This document shows positions 34,517-42,839 of a DNA stretch of 64,000 bases, piece after piece. The notes beneath the pieces were generated by a model that was given only the letters and a program-made list of their open reading frames with translations, made no database searches and had not been told where the DNA came from. Numbering within the stretch: position 1 is the first letter of the stretch; every line of letters starts with the position of its first letter. The stretch covers positions 359,169 to 423,168 of the forward strand of contig JACCEO010000001.1 of NCBI GenBank assembly GCA_013416485.1. The letters run 5' to 3'. The DNA is from Alcaligenaceae bacterium (GTDB lineage Bacteria; Pseudomonadota; Gammaproteobacteria; Burkholderiales; Burkholderiaceae_B). The position numbers and the translations under genes are program-made.

Positions 34517-35068
34517 GTGCATAAACATTTAACTACGTTTATTGATGGTATGACCAATCTGGTCAACAGCGCCGGCAAGGACGAAGCGCGTATTCTTGAC
34601 GAAGGTGGGGCTTTACTGGCCAGCTTGGTGGCAAGCGACGATTGGCTGCCGGAAGCCTATGCCAAGCCGCACCCTGAGTATTACCAGCAATATCTTCTGC
34701 ATTGCGCACCCGACAATAGCTTTTCAGTTGTCAGTTTTGTCTGGGGGCCTGGTCAAAAAACACCGGTTCATGACCACACGGTGTGGGGCTTGATCGGCAT
34801 GCTGCGTGGCAGCGAAACCGAAGAAAGCTTCGAGTTTGGCGATGGCAATACGCCGATGCGCAGCACAGGTGTACAACGGTTGGATCCAGGCATGGTCGGT
34901 AAGGTCTCACCTACAGTAGGCGATGTCCACCGAGTCGTTAATGCCTATGACGATCAGGTCTCAATTAGCATACACGTCTATGGTGCCAATATTGGTAAAG
35001 TCAGTCGCCATGTATACGACGAGGCGACTGGGCAGTCTAAAAGCTTTATTTCAGGTTATGCCAATTAA
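34517..35068 (+). CDS. Thiol dioxygenase, Gln-type (3-mercaptopropionate dioxygenase-like)
   Basis: A 183-residue cupin of the cysteine dioxygenase family. Iron ligands are His85 and His87 in TPVHDHTVWG and His138 in GDVHRVV. The Ser-His-Tyr triad is Ser151, His153 and Tyr155 (SIHVYG). Where mammalian cysteine dioxygenase has the carboxylate-binding arginine, this protein has Gln58 (YYQQYLL). That is the mark of bacterial enzymes preferring 3-mercaptopropionate. The start GTG 34517 follows AAGGA by 8 bases. It lies after the crotonase terminator. The product would be 3-sulfinopropionate, whose known breakdown needs CoA activation, a possible link to the local CoA-transferases. Confidence 0.85.
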   Translation: MHKHLTTFIDGMTNLVNSAGKDEARILDEGGALLASLVASDDWLPEAYAKPHPEYYQQYLLHCAPDNSFSVVSFVWGPGQKTPVHDHTVWGLIGMLRGSETEESFEFGDGNTPMRSTGVQRLDPGMVGKVSPTVGDVHRVVNAYDDQVSISIHVYGANIGKVSRHVYDEATGQSKSFISGYAN

Positions 35069-35116
35069 CCACTCTGCGCATTTCGTGGGGCTGGCCTAGA
35101 CGGCCTTGCCGCTTGG

Positions 35117-36469
35117 CTATTTGCCCTGTGATAACAGCCCCTCGATAGCAAGACCCACCTCTAGAATATGCCGGTCCCAGCCACCTGCTCCGGCTATCAT
35201 CAGCCCTACTGGGGCTGTGTTTTTTGCGTGACAGGGCACAGATAGCGCACAACCATCTAAGAAGTTGATTACCGCAGGGTTGCGCAAGATCAGGCCATTG
35301 GCTGCATAATAGGCATCGTCGTTTTCCTGAAGCTCTGCGATTGTGGGTGCGGTTATGGGTGTGGTGGGCATTAACAAGGCATCGTAGTGTTGTATGCGAT
35401 CCTCGACAGAGGCGATCCAGTCTTGCCGGATTTGTGTTAGTTCTATGTAGTCAGCGGCGTCCTGTTCGCGCCCTCGCAGTATGCGAGACGTTACGCGCGG
35501 GTCATAGGCGTCGGCATGATCTTTAATTAGTTCTTTGTGTATGGCCCAGGCTTCTGCGCATACCAAACCACCCATACGGTTCAGATAAGGCAACTCAGAA
35601 AACTCTGGAATATCTATGGTGTCTATGATGGCGCCATTACTGGCCAGCAAGGCGACAGCGTCTTCAAAACTTTGCCGTACATGGTGATCGGCGTCGTCCA
35701 GGACCACGCTGGAAGGTATTGCAAAGCGCAATTGTCGTAGCGTAGGCGCCTGTAGTGGAATATAGGGTTCGCCAGCCAATATGGCGTCCAGTATGGCGCA
35801 GCATTGCACAGAGGGTGCCAATGGTCCACTAGAATCTAAGCTGAATGACAGGGGTAGGGCGCCGTCGCTGGGAATACGTGCTGCTGTGGGCTTAAAGCCG
35901 GTAATACCGCAATAGGCTGATGGTATGCGTATGGATCCACCTGTATCCGTGCCTATGGCGGCGACCGCCATTTGGTCGGCTACTGATACACCAGCCCCCG
36001 ATGATGAACCACCAGGTATATGGCCGGTGTTACGCTGCCAGGGACTGCGAGGAGTACCGTAATGGGGGTTGATTCCTAGCCCTGAAAAGGCAAACTCTGT
36101 CATGTTACTGGTGCCTATGATGACGGCGCCGGCTTGCATCAGACGTTGGACGATGACTGCATTGTGTTCCGCTGGCGCTGCATTTTTTAGCACGGCTGAG
36201 CCCGCTGTGGTGGTTTCACCCGCAATATCGAATAGGTCTTTGACGGAAATAGGTAGTCCGTCGATGAGGGAGCGGGTCAACCCTGCCGCCCGTAATAGGT
36301 CAGAGGCTTGGGCGGCAGCCATAGCCTGTGTATGAAAAACTTTGGTAAATGTAGCGCTGCCTTCGCCGTCGGGGTCATCTATTCGTTTTAGGGCGGCGCG
36401 AGTTAGATCAACCGAAGTCACTATGCCCGCTTCCAGGGCATGTTGTAGTTCAGTAACGGTAGGCAGCAT
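35117..36469 (-). CDS. Amidase signature family hydrolase
   Basis: A 450-residue amidase. The Ser-cisSer-Lys machinery is visible: Lys in LPISVKDLFDIAG, the GGSSSGAGVSVA loop, and the nucleophile region GTDTGGSIRIPSAYCG. The family hydrolyses small amides, and the GatA subunit of the amidotransferase belongs to it too, but no GatB or GatC is nearby. It is a single minus-strand gene converging on the thiol dioxygenase. Its position at the edge of the catabolic region suggests an amide or acyl-amine substrate; specificity is unknown. Confidence 0.9.
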   Translation of the reverse strand: MLPTVTELQHALEAGIVTSVDLTRAALKRIDDPDGEGSATFTKVFHTQAMAAAQASDLLRAAGLTRSLIDGLPISVKDLFDIAGETTTAGSAVLKNAAPAEHNAVIVQRLMQAGAVIIGTSNMTEFAFSGLGINPHYGTPRSPWQRNTGHIPGGSSSGAGVSVADQMAVAAIGTDTGGSIRIPSAYCGITGFKPTAARIPSDGALPLSFSLDSSGPLAPSVQCCAILDAILAGEPYIPLQAPTLRQLRFAIPSSVVLDDADHHVRQSFEDAVALLASNGAIIDTIDIPEFSELPYLNRMGGLVCAEAWAIHKELIKDHADAYDPRVTSRILRGREQDAADYIELTQIRQDWIASVEDRIQHYDALLMPTTPITAPTIAELQENDDAYYAANGLILRNPAVINFLDGCALSVPCHAKNTAPVGLMIAGAGGWDRHILEVGLAIEGLLSQGK

Positions 36470-36504
36470 ATGTATACCTTAGAAGAAATACTGATGTAGA
36501 AAGG

Positions 36505-37551
36505 CTAGATTGCGTTGCGCAGTGTTCGGACGCATTCATTAACTAGCGCTGGGCCACGATAAATTAGACCGGTATAAAGTTGGATAGCATTGGCGCCGGC
36601 GGCTATTTTTTCTTTTGCCTGTTGCCCAGAAACGATTCCCCCTACTCCGATAATTGCAAAGTCTGCACCCAGTTGTTGACGCAGGCGTGCGATAACCGCT
36701 AGCGACAGTTCATGTACAGGGGTGCCAGACAGGCCACCAGCTTCGTTAGCATGGGGCAAGCCCAGTACGGCATCACGAGACAAAGTGGTATTGGTGGCAA
36801 TGACGCCATCTATACCATAGCGGGGTAGCAGGTCGGCAATGATATCGATTTGTTCAGTGCTTAGATCGGGTGCTATTTTCACGACCAGTGGCACACGTTT
36901 GCCATATTGATCGGCCAGTTCTTGGCGTTTTTCTTGCAAAGGCTGTAGCAGGCCAGCCAGTTCGTCTTGCCCTTGCAAGGCGCGTAGGTTTTCAGTGTTA
37001 GGCGATGAAATATTGACCGTAATATAGTCAGCATGGGCATAAACGCCAGCTAAACCTAGCAGGTAGTCTTGCACAGCGCTTTCTATAGGAGTGGCGGCAT
37101 TCTTACCTATGTTCAGGCCCAGTATGCCGCCTGATGAACGCCATTGGCTGCGTTGTACATTTTGTATAAAGGAGTCCAAACCTTGATTGTTGAATCCTAA
37201 ACGGTTGATCAGGGCCTGGCTACGAGGCAGACGAAACATGCGCGGTTTAGGGTTACCCGACTGAGCTAGTGGCGTTACCGTACCGACTTCAACAAAGCCA
37301 AATCCCAAGTTGCCTAAAGCGTCGATATGAGCGCCATTTTTATCCAGTCCAGCGGCTAGGCCTACAGGATTGCGAAAATTCAATCCCATTAAGGTCAAAG
37401 GGGCGCTAGGGGTGGCCGCCATCAGGCCGCGCGTAAGCTTGCAGTCATAGGCTTTTTGCAAGGTAGACAAGGTCAGTTCGTGGGCCGCTTCTGCATCCAT
37501 CGAAAATAAGAGTGAGCGGGCCAAAGGGTAGGAACTGAATAATAATGACAT
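36505..37551 (-). CDS. pyrD: Dihydroorotate dehydrogenase (quinone), class 2
   Basis: PyrD oxidises dihydroorotate to orotate with FMN and passes electrons to quinone at the inner membrane. The N-terminal amphipathic region ([18 protein letters not shown]) is the membrane-binding element of class 2 enzymes. [43 protein letters not shown] and [14 protein letters not shown] are conserved. The ATG at 37551 gives 348 residues; the frame extends to 37614, but the extra part is unconserved and overlaps bpt. It is probably cotranscribed with bpt and aat. Confidence 0.95.
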   Translation of the reverse strand: MSLLFSSYPLARSLLFSMDAEAAHELTLSTLQKAYDCKLTRGLMAATPSAPLTLMGLNFRNPVGLAAGLDKNGAHIDALGNLGFGFVEVGTVTPLAQSGNPKPRMFRLPRSQALINRLGFNNQGLDSFIQNVQRSQWRSSGGILGLNIGKNAATPIESAVQDYLLGLAGVYAHADYITVNISSPNTENLRALQGQDELAGLLQPLQEKRQELADQYGKRVPLVVKIAPDLSTEQIDIIADLLPRYGIDGVIATNTTLSRDAVLGLPHANEAGGLSGTPVHELSLAVIARLRQQLGADFAIIGVGGIVSGQQAKEKIAAGANAIQLYTGLIYRGPALVNECVRTLRNAI

Positions 37552-37586
37552 GAGGAAACAGCCAGAAAAGAGTGGTGGTGGGTAGC

Positions 37587-38318
37587 TTACTTGGGCAGTA
37601 GGGGTTCGCCCCATACGCCATTGCGTAATATCTGAAAGGGTTGGAACTGTGATTTGTAAGCCATTTTACGGCTTTCAGTAATCCAGTAGCCTAGATACAA
37701 CCAGGGCAGGCCCAGGGCTTGGCAGCGCGCAATTTGCCACAGCACGCCATAAGTGCCTAGGCTGCCAGGGGCATCGGGATCAAAAAAGGTATAGACGGCA
37801 GATAAACCTGTATCCAGAGTGTCTATCAAAGCGATCATTTGTAGCTTGCCGTCAGGTAAACGAAACTCCACCAGATGGGAATCGACCCGGCTGGCTAATA
37901 AAAACTGGGTGTATTGTGACCTGCTGTCTTCGTCCATGCCAGCACCAGGGTGACGCCGCTGCTGGTACAAGCGATACAAAGCATAGTGTTCCGGATCCCA
38001 GGCGAGTGGTCGCGTTTTGGTTTGCAAGGCCTGATGGTGGCGCCAAACTCGGCGTTGGCTGCGCTTAGGTTGGAAGCGATGCACATCCACTCGTATGGGT
38101 AAGCAAGCCTGGCACGTGGCGCATTGTGGTCTATAGGTAAATAGTCCGCTACGTCTGAACCCTTGTTCGATAAGCCTGGAATAAGCTGCCGGACCTATCA
38201 AATGGGTGGGCGCAGCCACCTGTGAGCGGGCTTGTCGATCAGGTAGATAGCTGCAGTCGTATTCGGCAGTCGAGTAAAACTGCAACGTCTTTAAATTGGC
38301 TTCGTCCAGATGATTCAT
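37587..38318 (-). CDS. bpt: Aspartate/glutamate leucyltransferase (arginyl-tRNA-protein transferase family)
   Basis: A 243-residue aminoacyl-tRNA-protein transferase of the ATE1/Bpt family. It adds leucine to proteins with N-terminal Asp or Glu and marks them for ClpS-ClpAP. The [15 protein letters not shown] segment, the Cys pair in [15 protein letters not shown] and the [12 protein letters not shown] and LYLGYWI motifs are characteristic. It lies directly downstream of aat, a conserved pairing in beta- and gammaproteobacteria, so the cell encodes both N-degron transferases. Confidence 0.93.
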   Translation of the reverse strand: MNHLDEANLKTLQFYSTAEYDCSYLPDRQARSQVAAPTHLIGPAAYSRLIEQGFRRSGLFTYRPQCATCQACLPIRVDVHRFQPKRSQRRVWRHHQALQTKTRPLAWDPEHYALYRLYQQRRHPGAGMDEDSRSQYTQFLLASRVDSHLVEFRLPDGKLQMIALIDTLDTGLSAVYTFFDPDAPGSLGTYGVLWQIARCQALGLPWLYLGYWITESRKMAYKSQFQPFQILRNGVWGEPLLPK

Positions 38319-38375
38319 GGCGGTGCTCGGTAATGCATGACAGCGGATTCTCTGTCAACAAGGTAGACACAGCCA

Positions 38376-39128
38376 TTATGACGCGAGTTCAGGCATAGGG
38401 GCAAATTGTCCCGATTGCAGCAGCTGGCCACGGCCCCAGCGTGGGGTAGGGTATTCCAAAGCTTGCTGTAGCAAATGTAGAAACTCTTGGCGGCTGATAG
38501 GGGCTGCACCCAAGCTGGCCAGATGCGCGGTAGCTTGTTGGCAGTCTAGGTGCTGTATGCCCTGCGATTGTAGAAAAGGCACCAAGTAAGCTAGTGCCAA
38601 TTTGCTGGCATCGCTGACTAGACTGAACATAGATTCCCCAAAAAAGAAACGTCCCATACATACCCCGTACAGTCCACCTACCAGCGTGTCGTTCATCCAG
38701 ACTTCGACGCTATGGGCTTGTCCCACTTTGTGCCAGTCTCCATAGGCTTGGCGGATGTCGGGTGATATCCAGGTGGCTGGTCTGTGGTCTTGGGGGGCTG
38801 CACATGCGTGTATGACAGCATCAAAGGCAGTATTGCTTGTGATTTTTATACTGGCTTGGGCAGAGCCTTCCACACGGGCGATTTGTCGCAGTTTTTTAGC
38901 CAGAGAGCGGGAAATTTTGAGTTGGTTGCAATGCAAGACCATACGTGGGTCAGGGCTCCACCATAGTATGGGGTCGCCCTCGTTGAACCAAGGAAAGATA
39001 CCTTTGCTATACGCTTCGGTCAGGCGAGCAATGGATAAACTGCCGCCAACAGCCAGTAAACCGTCTGCGGGTGCTTGGCTGGCGGATGGTAAGGGCGTGG
39101 AGTCATCCAGCCAGACTAAATCCGTCAC
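38376..39128 (-). CDS. aat: Leucyl/phenylalanyl-tRNA-protein transferase
   Basis: A 250-residue Aat enzyme. It transfers Leu or Phe from tRNA to proteins with N-terminal Arg or Lys, feeding ClpS-ClpAP proteolysis. The signature KGIFPWFNEGDPILWWSPDPRMVL, given here in part as GIFPWFNEGDPILWWSPDPR, is exact for the family. GGLYGVCMGRFFFGESMFS and the LDCQQATAHLASLGA segment also fit. It is followed by bpt after 57 bases and preceded by a Nudix gene. Confidence 0.96.
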   Translation of the reverse strand: MTDLVWLDDSTPLPSASQAPADGLLAVGGSLSIARLTEAYSKGIFPWFNEGDPILWWSPDPRMVLHCNQLKISRSLAKKLRQIARVEGSAQASIKITSNTAFDAVIHACAAPQDHRPATWISPDIRQAYGDWHKVGQAHSVEVWMNDTLVGGLYGVCMGRFFFGESMFSLVSDASKLALAYLVPFLQSQGIQHLDCQQATAHLASLGAAPISRQEFLHLLQQALEYPTPRWGRGQLLQSGQFAPMPELAS

Positions 39129-39137
39129 CGCCTTGAC

Positions 39138-39725
39138 CTATTTAGGGAAAGGTACAGGAATGTCGTAGTGATGCATGGGGAACACTCCTGTTTTGGAGTC
39201 GGTGACGTAGTGTTCCAGTGTGCTGATTACAGTACGAAACGCCAGTTCTTGCCAGGGGATTTCATCTAAGGCAAAGAAACCGGCTTCCAAGCTTTCAGGG
39301 CCAGGATACAGGTCGGGGCTTAGGACTTTGGCCAAATAGAAGAAGTGGACCTGTTCGGCGTGTGGCACATCAATAATGGTATACAAGGGGCCCAATTCAA
39401 TTTGGGCGCCGGCTTCTTCCTGAGTTTCACGCATTGCGCCTTGAGCGGTCGTTTCGCCTAGTTCCATGAAGCCTGCGGGTAAGGTCCATTTGTTGTAGCG
39501 CGGCTCTATGGCACGGCGGCACAGCAGGATTTTGTCACCCCACACAGGTAATACACCTACGACGTTACGCGGGTTTTGGTAATGAACCGCGCCGCATTGC
39601 TCGCAAACATCGCGTAGACGGTTGTCGTCAGGCGGAATCAATTGACACAGCGCCGTGCCGCATTGGCTGCAAAAGTGTTGCGCGCGCGGTGCGGGGAAAT
39701 AAAAAGGCGAAGCATTTATTGTCAT
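39138..39725 (-). CDS. Nudix hydrolase with N-terminal zinc ribbon
   Basis: A 195-residue Nudix protein. The Nudix box is complete: GFMELGETTAQGAMRE then TQEEAG, with glutamates for metal binding. Upstream, two CxxC pairs (CSQCG at about 18-22 and CEQCG at about 40-44) form a zinc ribbon as in NADH pyrophosphatase-like proteins. It is shorter than NudC and lacks that enzyme's characteristic C-terminal extension, so the substrate (a nucleotide-linked diphosphate) is open. Only 9 bases separate it from aat, so it is likely in the same operon. Confidence 0.9.
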   Translation of the reverse strand: MTINASPFYFPAPRAQHFCSQCGTALCQLIPPDDNRLRDVCEQCGAVHYQNPRNVVGVLPVWGDKILLCRRAIEPRYNKWTLPAGFMELGETTAQGAMRETQEEAGAQIELGPLYTIIDVPHAEQVHFFYLAKVLSPDLYPGPESLEAGFFALDEIPWQELAFRTVISTLEHYVTDSKTGVFPMHHYDIPVPFPK

Positions 39726-39778
39726 CTGGCGATTTTACCTAAAGTTACGCCACCTGTGCGGTACGCATCGTATTCAAC

Positions 39779-40372
39779 TTAGCTGATGGCGGCGGGCAGC
39801 AACACATAACCCAAGGTCTTGGCAATATTGACAGCAGTATCCTGTGCCAAGTAAGTGCCATCAGTCAGGTGTAGTGGCCAGTCTGTTGCTGGTGTGTCTA
39901 GTGCGTTATTACCTGTGTTGGTCTGCAGCTGTTGTAAAACACCGGCCAGATCCCGTCCTGCGACCAGACCAGGTCCTAGCTGGCTTAGTACATACAAATG
40001 GCCTTCATCGTCCAACCACCACGTGTGGATCTGACCAGCATCCAGGTCGTTGTGTGAGCGAAGTACGGGAGTGCCAGTTGCGCTAATCTCACCTGTGGTG
40101 TGGAAAATAAATGGTGCAGCATCCAGGCGCACATACACCCGCTGTGGGCCATTCTGAAAATACCATTGACCGTGCGCATCATGGCTGTAATTGTTATTGA
40201 TGAAATGCAAAATTTGCGGGCTAGTGATGGATGTGCCAGGGCTATGGGGTTGGCTGATGGCATCGCCTTCAGGATGTAAACGCCACTGTCCACGTATATT
40301 TAAAGACAGCCATCCATAGACATCGGGGACTTGGGGCCAGCGCGCCATAGCGGCAATGACAGAGTTGTCCAT
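39779..40372 (-). CDS. Conserved hypothetical protein of Burkholderiales (DUF2946-type, from memory)
   Basis: A 197-residue soluble protein. The N-terminal MARWPQVPDVYGWLSLNIRG and the GQWYFQNGPQRVYVRLDAA block recall a family common in Bordetella and Achromobacter, usually annotated only as a domain of unknown function; the DUF number is from memory. No catalytic motif, signal peptide or membrane segment is seen. It is upstream of the Nudix gene with a 53-base gap and may be cotranscribed. The function is unknown. Confidence 0.75.
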   Translation of the reverse strand: MDNSVIAAMARWPQVPDVYGWLSLNIRGQWRLHPEGDAISQPHSPGTSITSPQILHFINNNYSHDAHGQWYFQNGPQRVYVRLDAAPFIFHTTGEISATGTPVLRSHNDLDAGQIHTWWLDDEGHLYVLSQLGPGLVAGRDLAGVLQQLQTNTGNNALDTPATDWPLHLTDGTYLAQDTAVNIAKTLGYVLLPAAIS

Positions 40373-40665
40373 ATTAAGAGACCCTATTGGAATTCACTTT
40401 TATGCATTGTAGCGACAGCCAGGTACACCAGTGTCGTGAAGCATAGTTTGTCGCAGGATTATGTTGCTACATTTATTGAGCAAACCGTTGTGATCTGTTC
40501 AATGGGTAGGGCACAATATCACTTGACCGTTCTATCAGAATCTACCGTTTGGGATATTCAGTGCGTTAGGTTTGGAAGTTGCACCGGGCGAGTAGTGGCG
40601 CGTGAGAACGTACATTCTTAGCATTAAAAATTCGCATCAATTGTTTTTCTAAAAGAGGAGTCATC
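40373..40665. other. Divergent intergenic region (hypothetical / binding protein)
   Basis: 293 bases between divergent genes. It contains TTGACCGTTCTATCAGAATC (about 40513-40532), in which a -35-like box runs into a TTC-N5-GAA element. The spacing differs from the IclR-type dyads upstream, so I do not assign it to that set. AGAGGAG precedes the binding-protein start. No gene is seen. Confidence 0.5.
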
Positions 40666-41871
40666 ATGATAAAAAAGACACATCTACTGCTGGGCACACT
40701 GGCACTGGCCATCTCGAATTTGGCCGTCGCTCAGTATTCCAGTGATGCAATACGTATCGGCTTCATCACGGACCTGTCTGGTCCGTATGCGGATAATGAT
40801 GGACCAGGCGGTGCCGAGGCGATACGCATGGCTGTCGAGGACTTTGGCGGCAAAGTTAATGGTCTACCCATCGAAGTAAGAGTGGCCGACCACCAGAGCA
40901 AGGCTGACCTAGGAGCGGCTACGGCAAGATCTTGGCTGGATAACGACAACGTCAACATGATTGTTGGCGGTTCCAATTCGGCGGTCCAACTGGCTATCAA
41001 TCAGTTGCTCAAAGACAAGCGTTTCATCTTCATGAATGTGGGTGGCGGGTCGACTCGTTTTACCAATGAAGACTGCACTCCTTACACGGTGCAATACCAC
41101 TACAACACCAAGGCTCAGGCACGTGCCGTTGGGTCGGCAATCGGCACAAAAGAAGGCATGAAATGGTATCTGCTTACAGCAGATTACGCATTCGGTCATG
41201 ACCTTGAAAAAGATGCAAAAGCAGTTATAGAAAGCAGCAACGGGCAGGTCCTGGGCGCTGTCAGACACCCTTTCGGTACATCCGACTTTGCTTCGTTCAT
41301 CTTACAGGCCCAATCCTCTGGGGCGGAAGTTCTAGGCTTGGCTAATGCCGGTAGCGATCTGCTGAATTCGATCAAGGCGGCACGCGATTTTGGATTGACC
41401 GATTCGATGAGAATGGCCGCCTTCGTCATGTATGTCAACAACATCCACGGCATGGGCCTAGAGGATGCACAGGGCTTGTTATTGTCTGAACCGTGGTACT
41501 GGGACCAGAGTGATGAGTCGCGTGAGTTTGCTAAACGCTATTACGAGAAAACTAAACGCATGCCCAACGGGGTGCAGGCTGCCGACTATTCAGCGACCAT
41601 GACTTACCTGACTGCTGTGAAAGCAGCAGGCACAGACAACCCAGACGCTATCATGGAGCAGCTCAAGAAGATGGAAATTAACGATATGTACACCAAGGGT
41701 GGGGATATCAGGGACGATGGTCAGATGGTGCACGATTATTATTTATACGAGGTCAAAAAACCTTCCGAGTCCGAGAAGCCATGGGACTACATGCGCCAGA
41801 CCGCAGTTGTTCCCGGAGAAGTCGCCTTCGGCCCTTTATCGGAGTCCACGTGTTCGCTACTGAAACCTTAA
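40666..41871 (+). CDS. Branched-chain amino acid-type ABC substrate-binding protein (orphan)
   Basis: A 401-residue periplasmic protein of the LivJ/LivK type I family. The signal peptide ends at VAVAQ (about residue 23). IRIGFITDLSGPYADNDGPG is the typical first strand and ligand loop, and the KWYLLTADYAFGHDLEKD block also fits. An AGAGGAG ribosome site lies before the ATG. No permease or ATPase genes accompany it; a terminator and tRNA-Cys follow. Relatives bind amides, aromatic acids or amino acids; the ligand is unknown. Confidence 0.9.
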   Translation: MIKKTHLLLGTLALAISNLAVAQYSSDAIRIGFITDLSGPYADNDGPGGAEAIRMAVEDFGGKVNGLPIEVRVADHQSKADLGAATARSWLDNDNVNMIVGGSNSAVQLAINQLLKDKRFIFMNVGGGSTRFTNEDCTPYTVQYHYNTKAQARAVGSAIGTKEGMKWYLLTADYAFGHDLEKDAKAVIESSNGQVLGAVRHPFGTSDFASFILQAQSSGAEVLGLANAGSDLLNSIKAARDFGLTDSMRMAAFVMYVNNIHGMGLEDAQGLLLSEPWYWDQSDESREFAKRYYEKTKRMPNGVQAADYSATMTYLTAVKAAGTDNPDAIMEQLKKMEINDMYTKGGDIRDDGQMVHDYYLYEVKKPSESEKPWDYMRQTAVVPGEVAFGPLSESTCSLLKP

Positions 41872-41883
41872 TATAGATACAAA

Positions 41884-41912
41884 AAAGGCCTACGCTAGTT
41901 GCGTAAGCCTTT
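41884..41912. terminator. Terminator between the binding-protein gene and tRNA-Cys
   Basis: AAAGGC-C-TACGC pairs with GCGTA-A-GCCTTT (one mismatch, 5-base loop). Flanking A and T runs make it usable from both sides. Confidence 0.75.
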
Positions 41913-41920
41913 GGTGTATC

Positions 41921-41994
41921 TGGAGGCGCAAGCCGGAATCGAACCGACCTACACGGATTTGCAATCCGGTGCATAACCACTCTGCCATTGCGCC
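41921..41994 (-). tRNA. tRNA-Cys (anticodon GCA)
   Basis: Read on the minus strand: GGCGCAA acceptor, a D arm with AGTGGTTA, an anticodon stem around TTGCAAA with anticodon GCA, a TTCGATT T-loop, and TTGCGCC with U and an encoded CCA. It ends at the bidirectional terminator. Confidence 0.96.
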
Positions 41995-42046
41995 AAAATC
42001 CCAGCTAAGCCATATAGTGTACTGTACTTTTGCAAGATTTGCAGCA

Positions 42047-42643
42047 TTAGCTTGCGTAAGCCCTAAGGAACATAGCTACGATACTTTGGGCGCATTCATC
42101 CAGTTGCGCAGCGCTACGTTTAGTGGGGACACCCATCAAGGCTTGGACCAAGTTGATTTGGCATAGACAACGTAAGTGTGTTGCCATTTTTTGAGGGTCT
42201 TCGGGACGTAAGCTGCCTTGCTTGACTGCGTCATCCAGCATAAGGGCAACTTTATTCCAGAAGTCTACGATGGCAAGTTCATAGAATTGGCTACCTACAT
42301 CCGTGGTGTTACTGACAGAAATAGCCACCCGTAGAATTTTAATGGTGTCTTCGTCTTGCAAGGTTTCCAGTAAAGAACGAGCGAAACGTTGTAGCTGGGT
42401 GGCCAGGTCGCTGGCATCGTTAAGAGCTGCTTCGAAGGTATCGGCACTTTTTTGCGCTTCATCCAGCATGGCTGCAAGTAGTAGTTCTTCTTTAGACGCA
42501 AAGTAGTTATACAGCGTGCCTTTAGAGCCACCGACGCTTGCCGCTATTTGTGACATGGATGTGGCTTCAAAGCCTATTTCCCGAAACATGCCCAACGCAA
42601 TTTGCATGATGGCATCGCGTCGCTGTGCCTGTTTTGTTTTCAT
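42047..42643 (-). CDS. TetR family repressor of the RND efflux operon
   Basis: A 198-residue TetR/AcrR protein. The N-terminal helix-turn-helix (TSMSQIAASVGGSKGTLYNYF, given here in part as SQIAASVGGSKGTLYNYF at about 30-47) is clear; the C-terminal ligand domain is variable. It is divergent from the RND adaptor gene and separated by 196 bases that hold a consensus promoter and a TACCGTACGGTA palindrome. By analogy with AcrR and MexR-type systems, it should repress the pump until a toxic ligand binds. The gene ends 53 bases from the 5' end of tRNA-Cys. Confidence 0.92.
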   Translation of the reverse strand: MKTKQAQRRDAIMQIALGMFREIGFEATSMSQIAASVGGSKGTLYNYFASKEELLLAAMLDEAQKSADTFEAALNDASDLATQLQRFARSLLETLQDEDTIKILRVAISVSNTTDVGSQFYELAIVDFWNKVALMLDDAVKQGSLRPEDPQKMATHLRCLCQINLVQALMGVPTKRSAAQLDECAQSIVAMFLRAYAS

Positions 42644-42687
42644 TTTGACTCCTGATTCAGTGCACTGACCGATCCGTACAGTTTTGC

Positions 42688-42717
42688 TTGACAGTGTGTT
42701 TTTGTCAAGAGTATTAT
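42688..42717 (+). promoter_or_regulatory. Promoter of the RND operon
   Basis: TTGACA (42688-42693), an 18-base spacer and TATTAT (42712-42717). The start codon is about 120 bases further on. Confidence 0.6.
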
Positions 42718-42728
42718 ACCGTACGGTA
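42717..42728. promoter_or_regulatory. TetR operator candidate
   Basis: TACCGTACGGTA, a perfect 12-bp palindrome that abuts the -10 box and continues into another CGG half. A related GACCGATCCGTAC lies at 42667-42679. Confidence 0.65.
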
Positions 42729-42839
42729 CGGTCAGAAATACAAAAAAGTACCCAAGTACCGCGCTCTGTGACAATTCATTCCATGCTTCTTCATACCTAG
42801 CAAAATTTGTTTTTGCAGCGTTTATATTTTTGAGATCCT

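Noticed and set aside
40513..40532. GTTCTATCAGAAT as a further IclR operator
   Set aside because: The spacing is TTC-N5-GAA, not TTC-N9-GAA, and the site is far from the other genes of the set.
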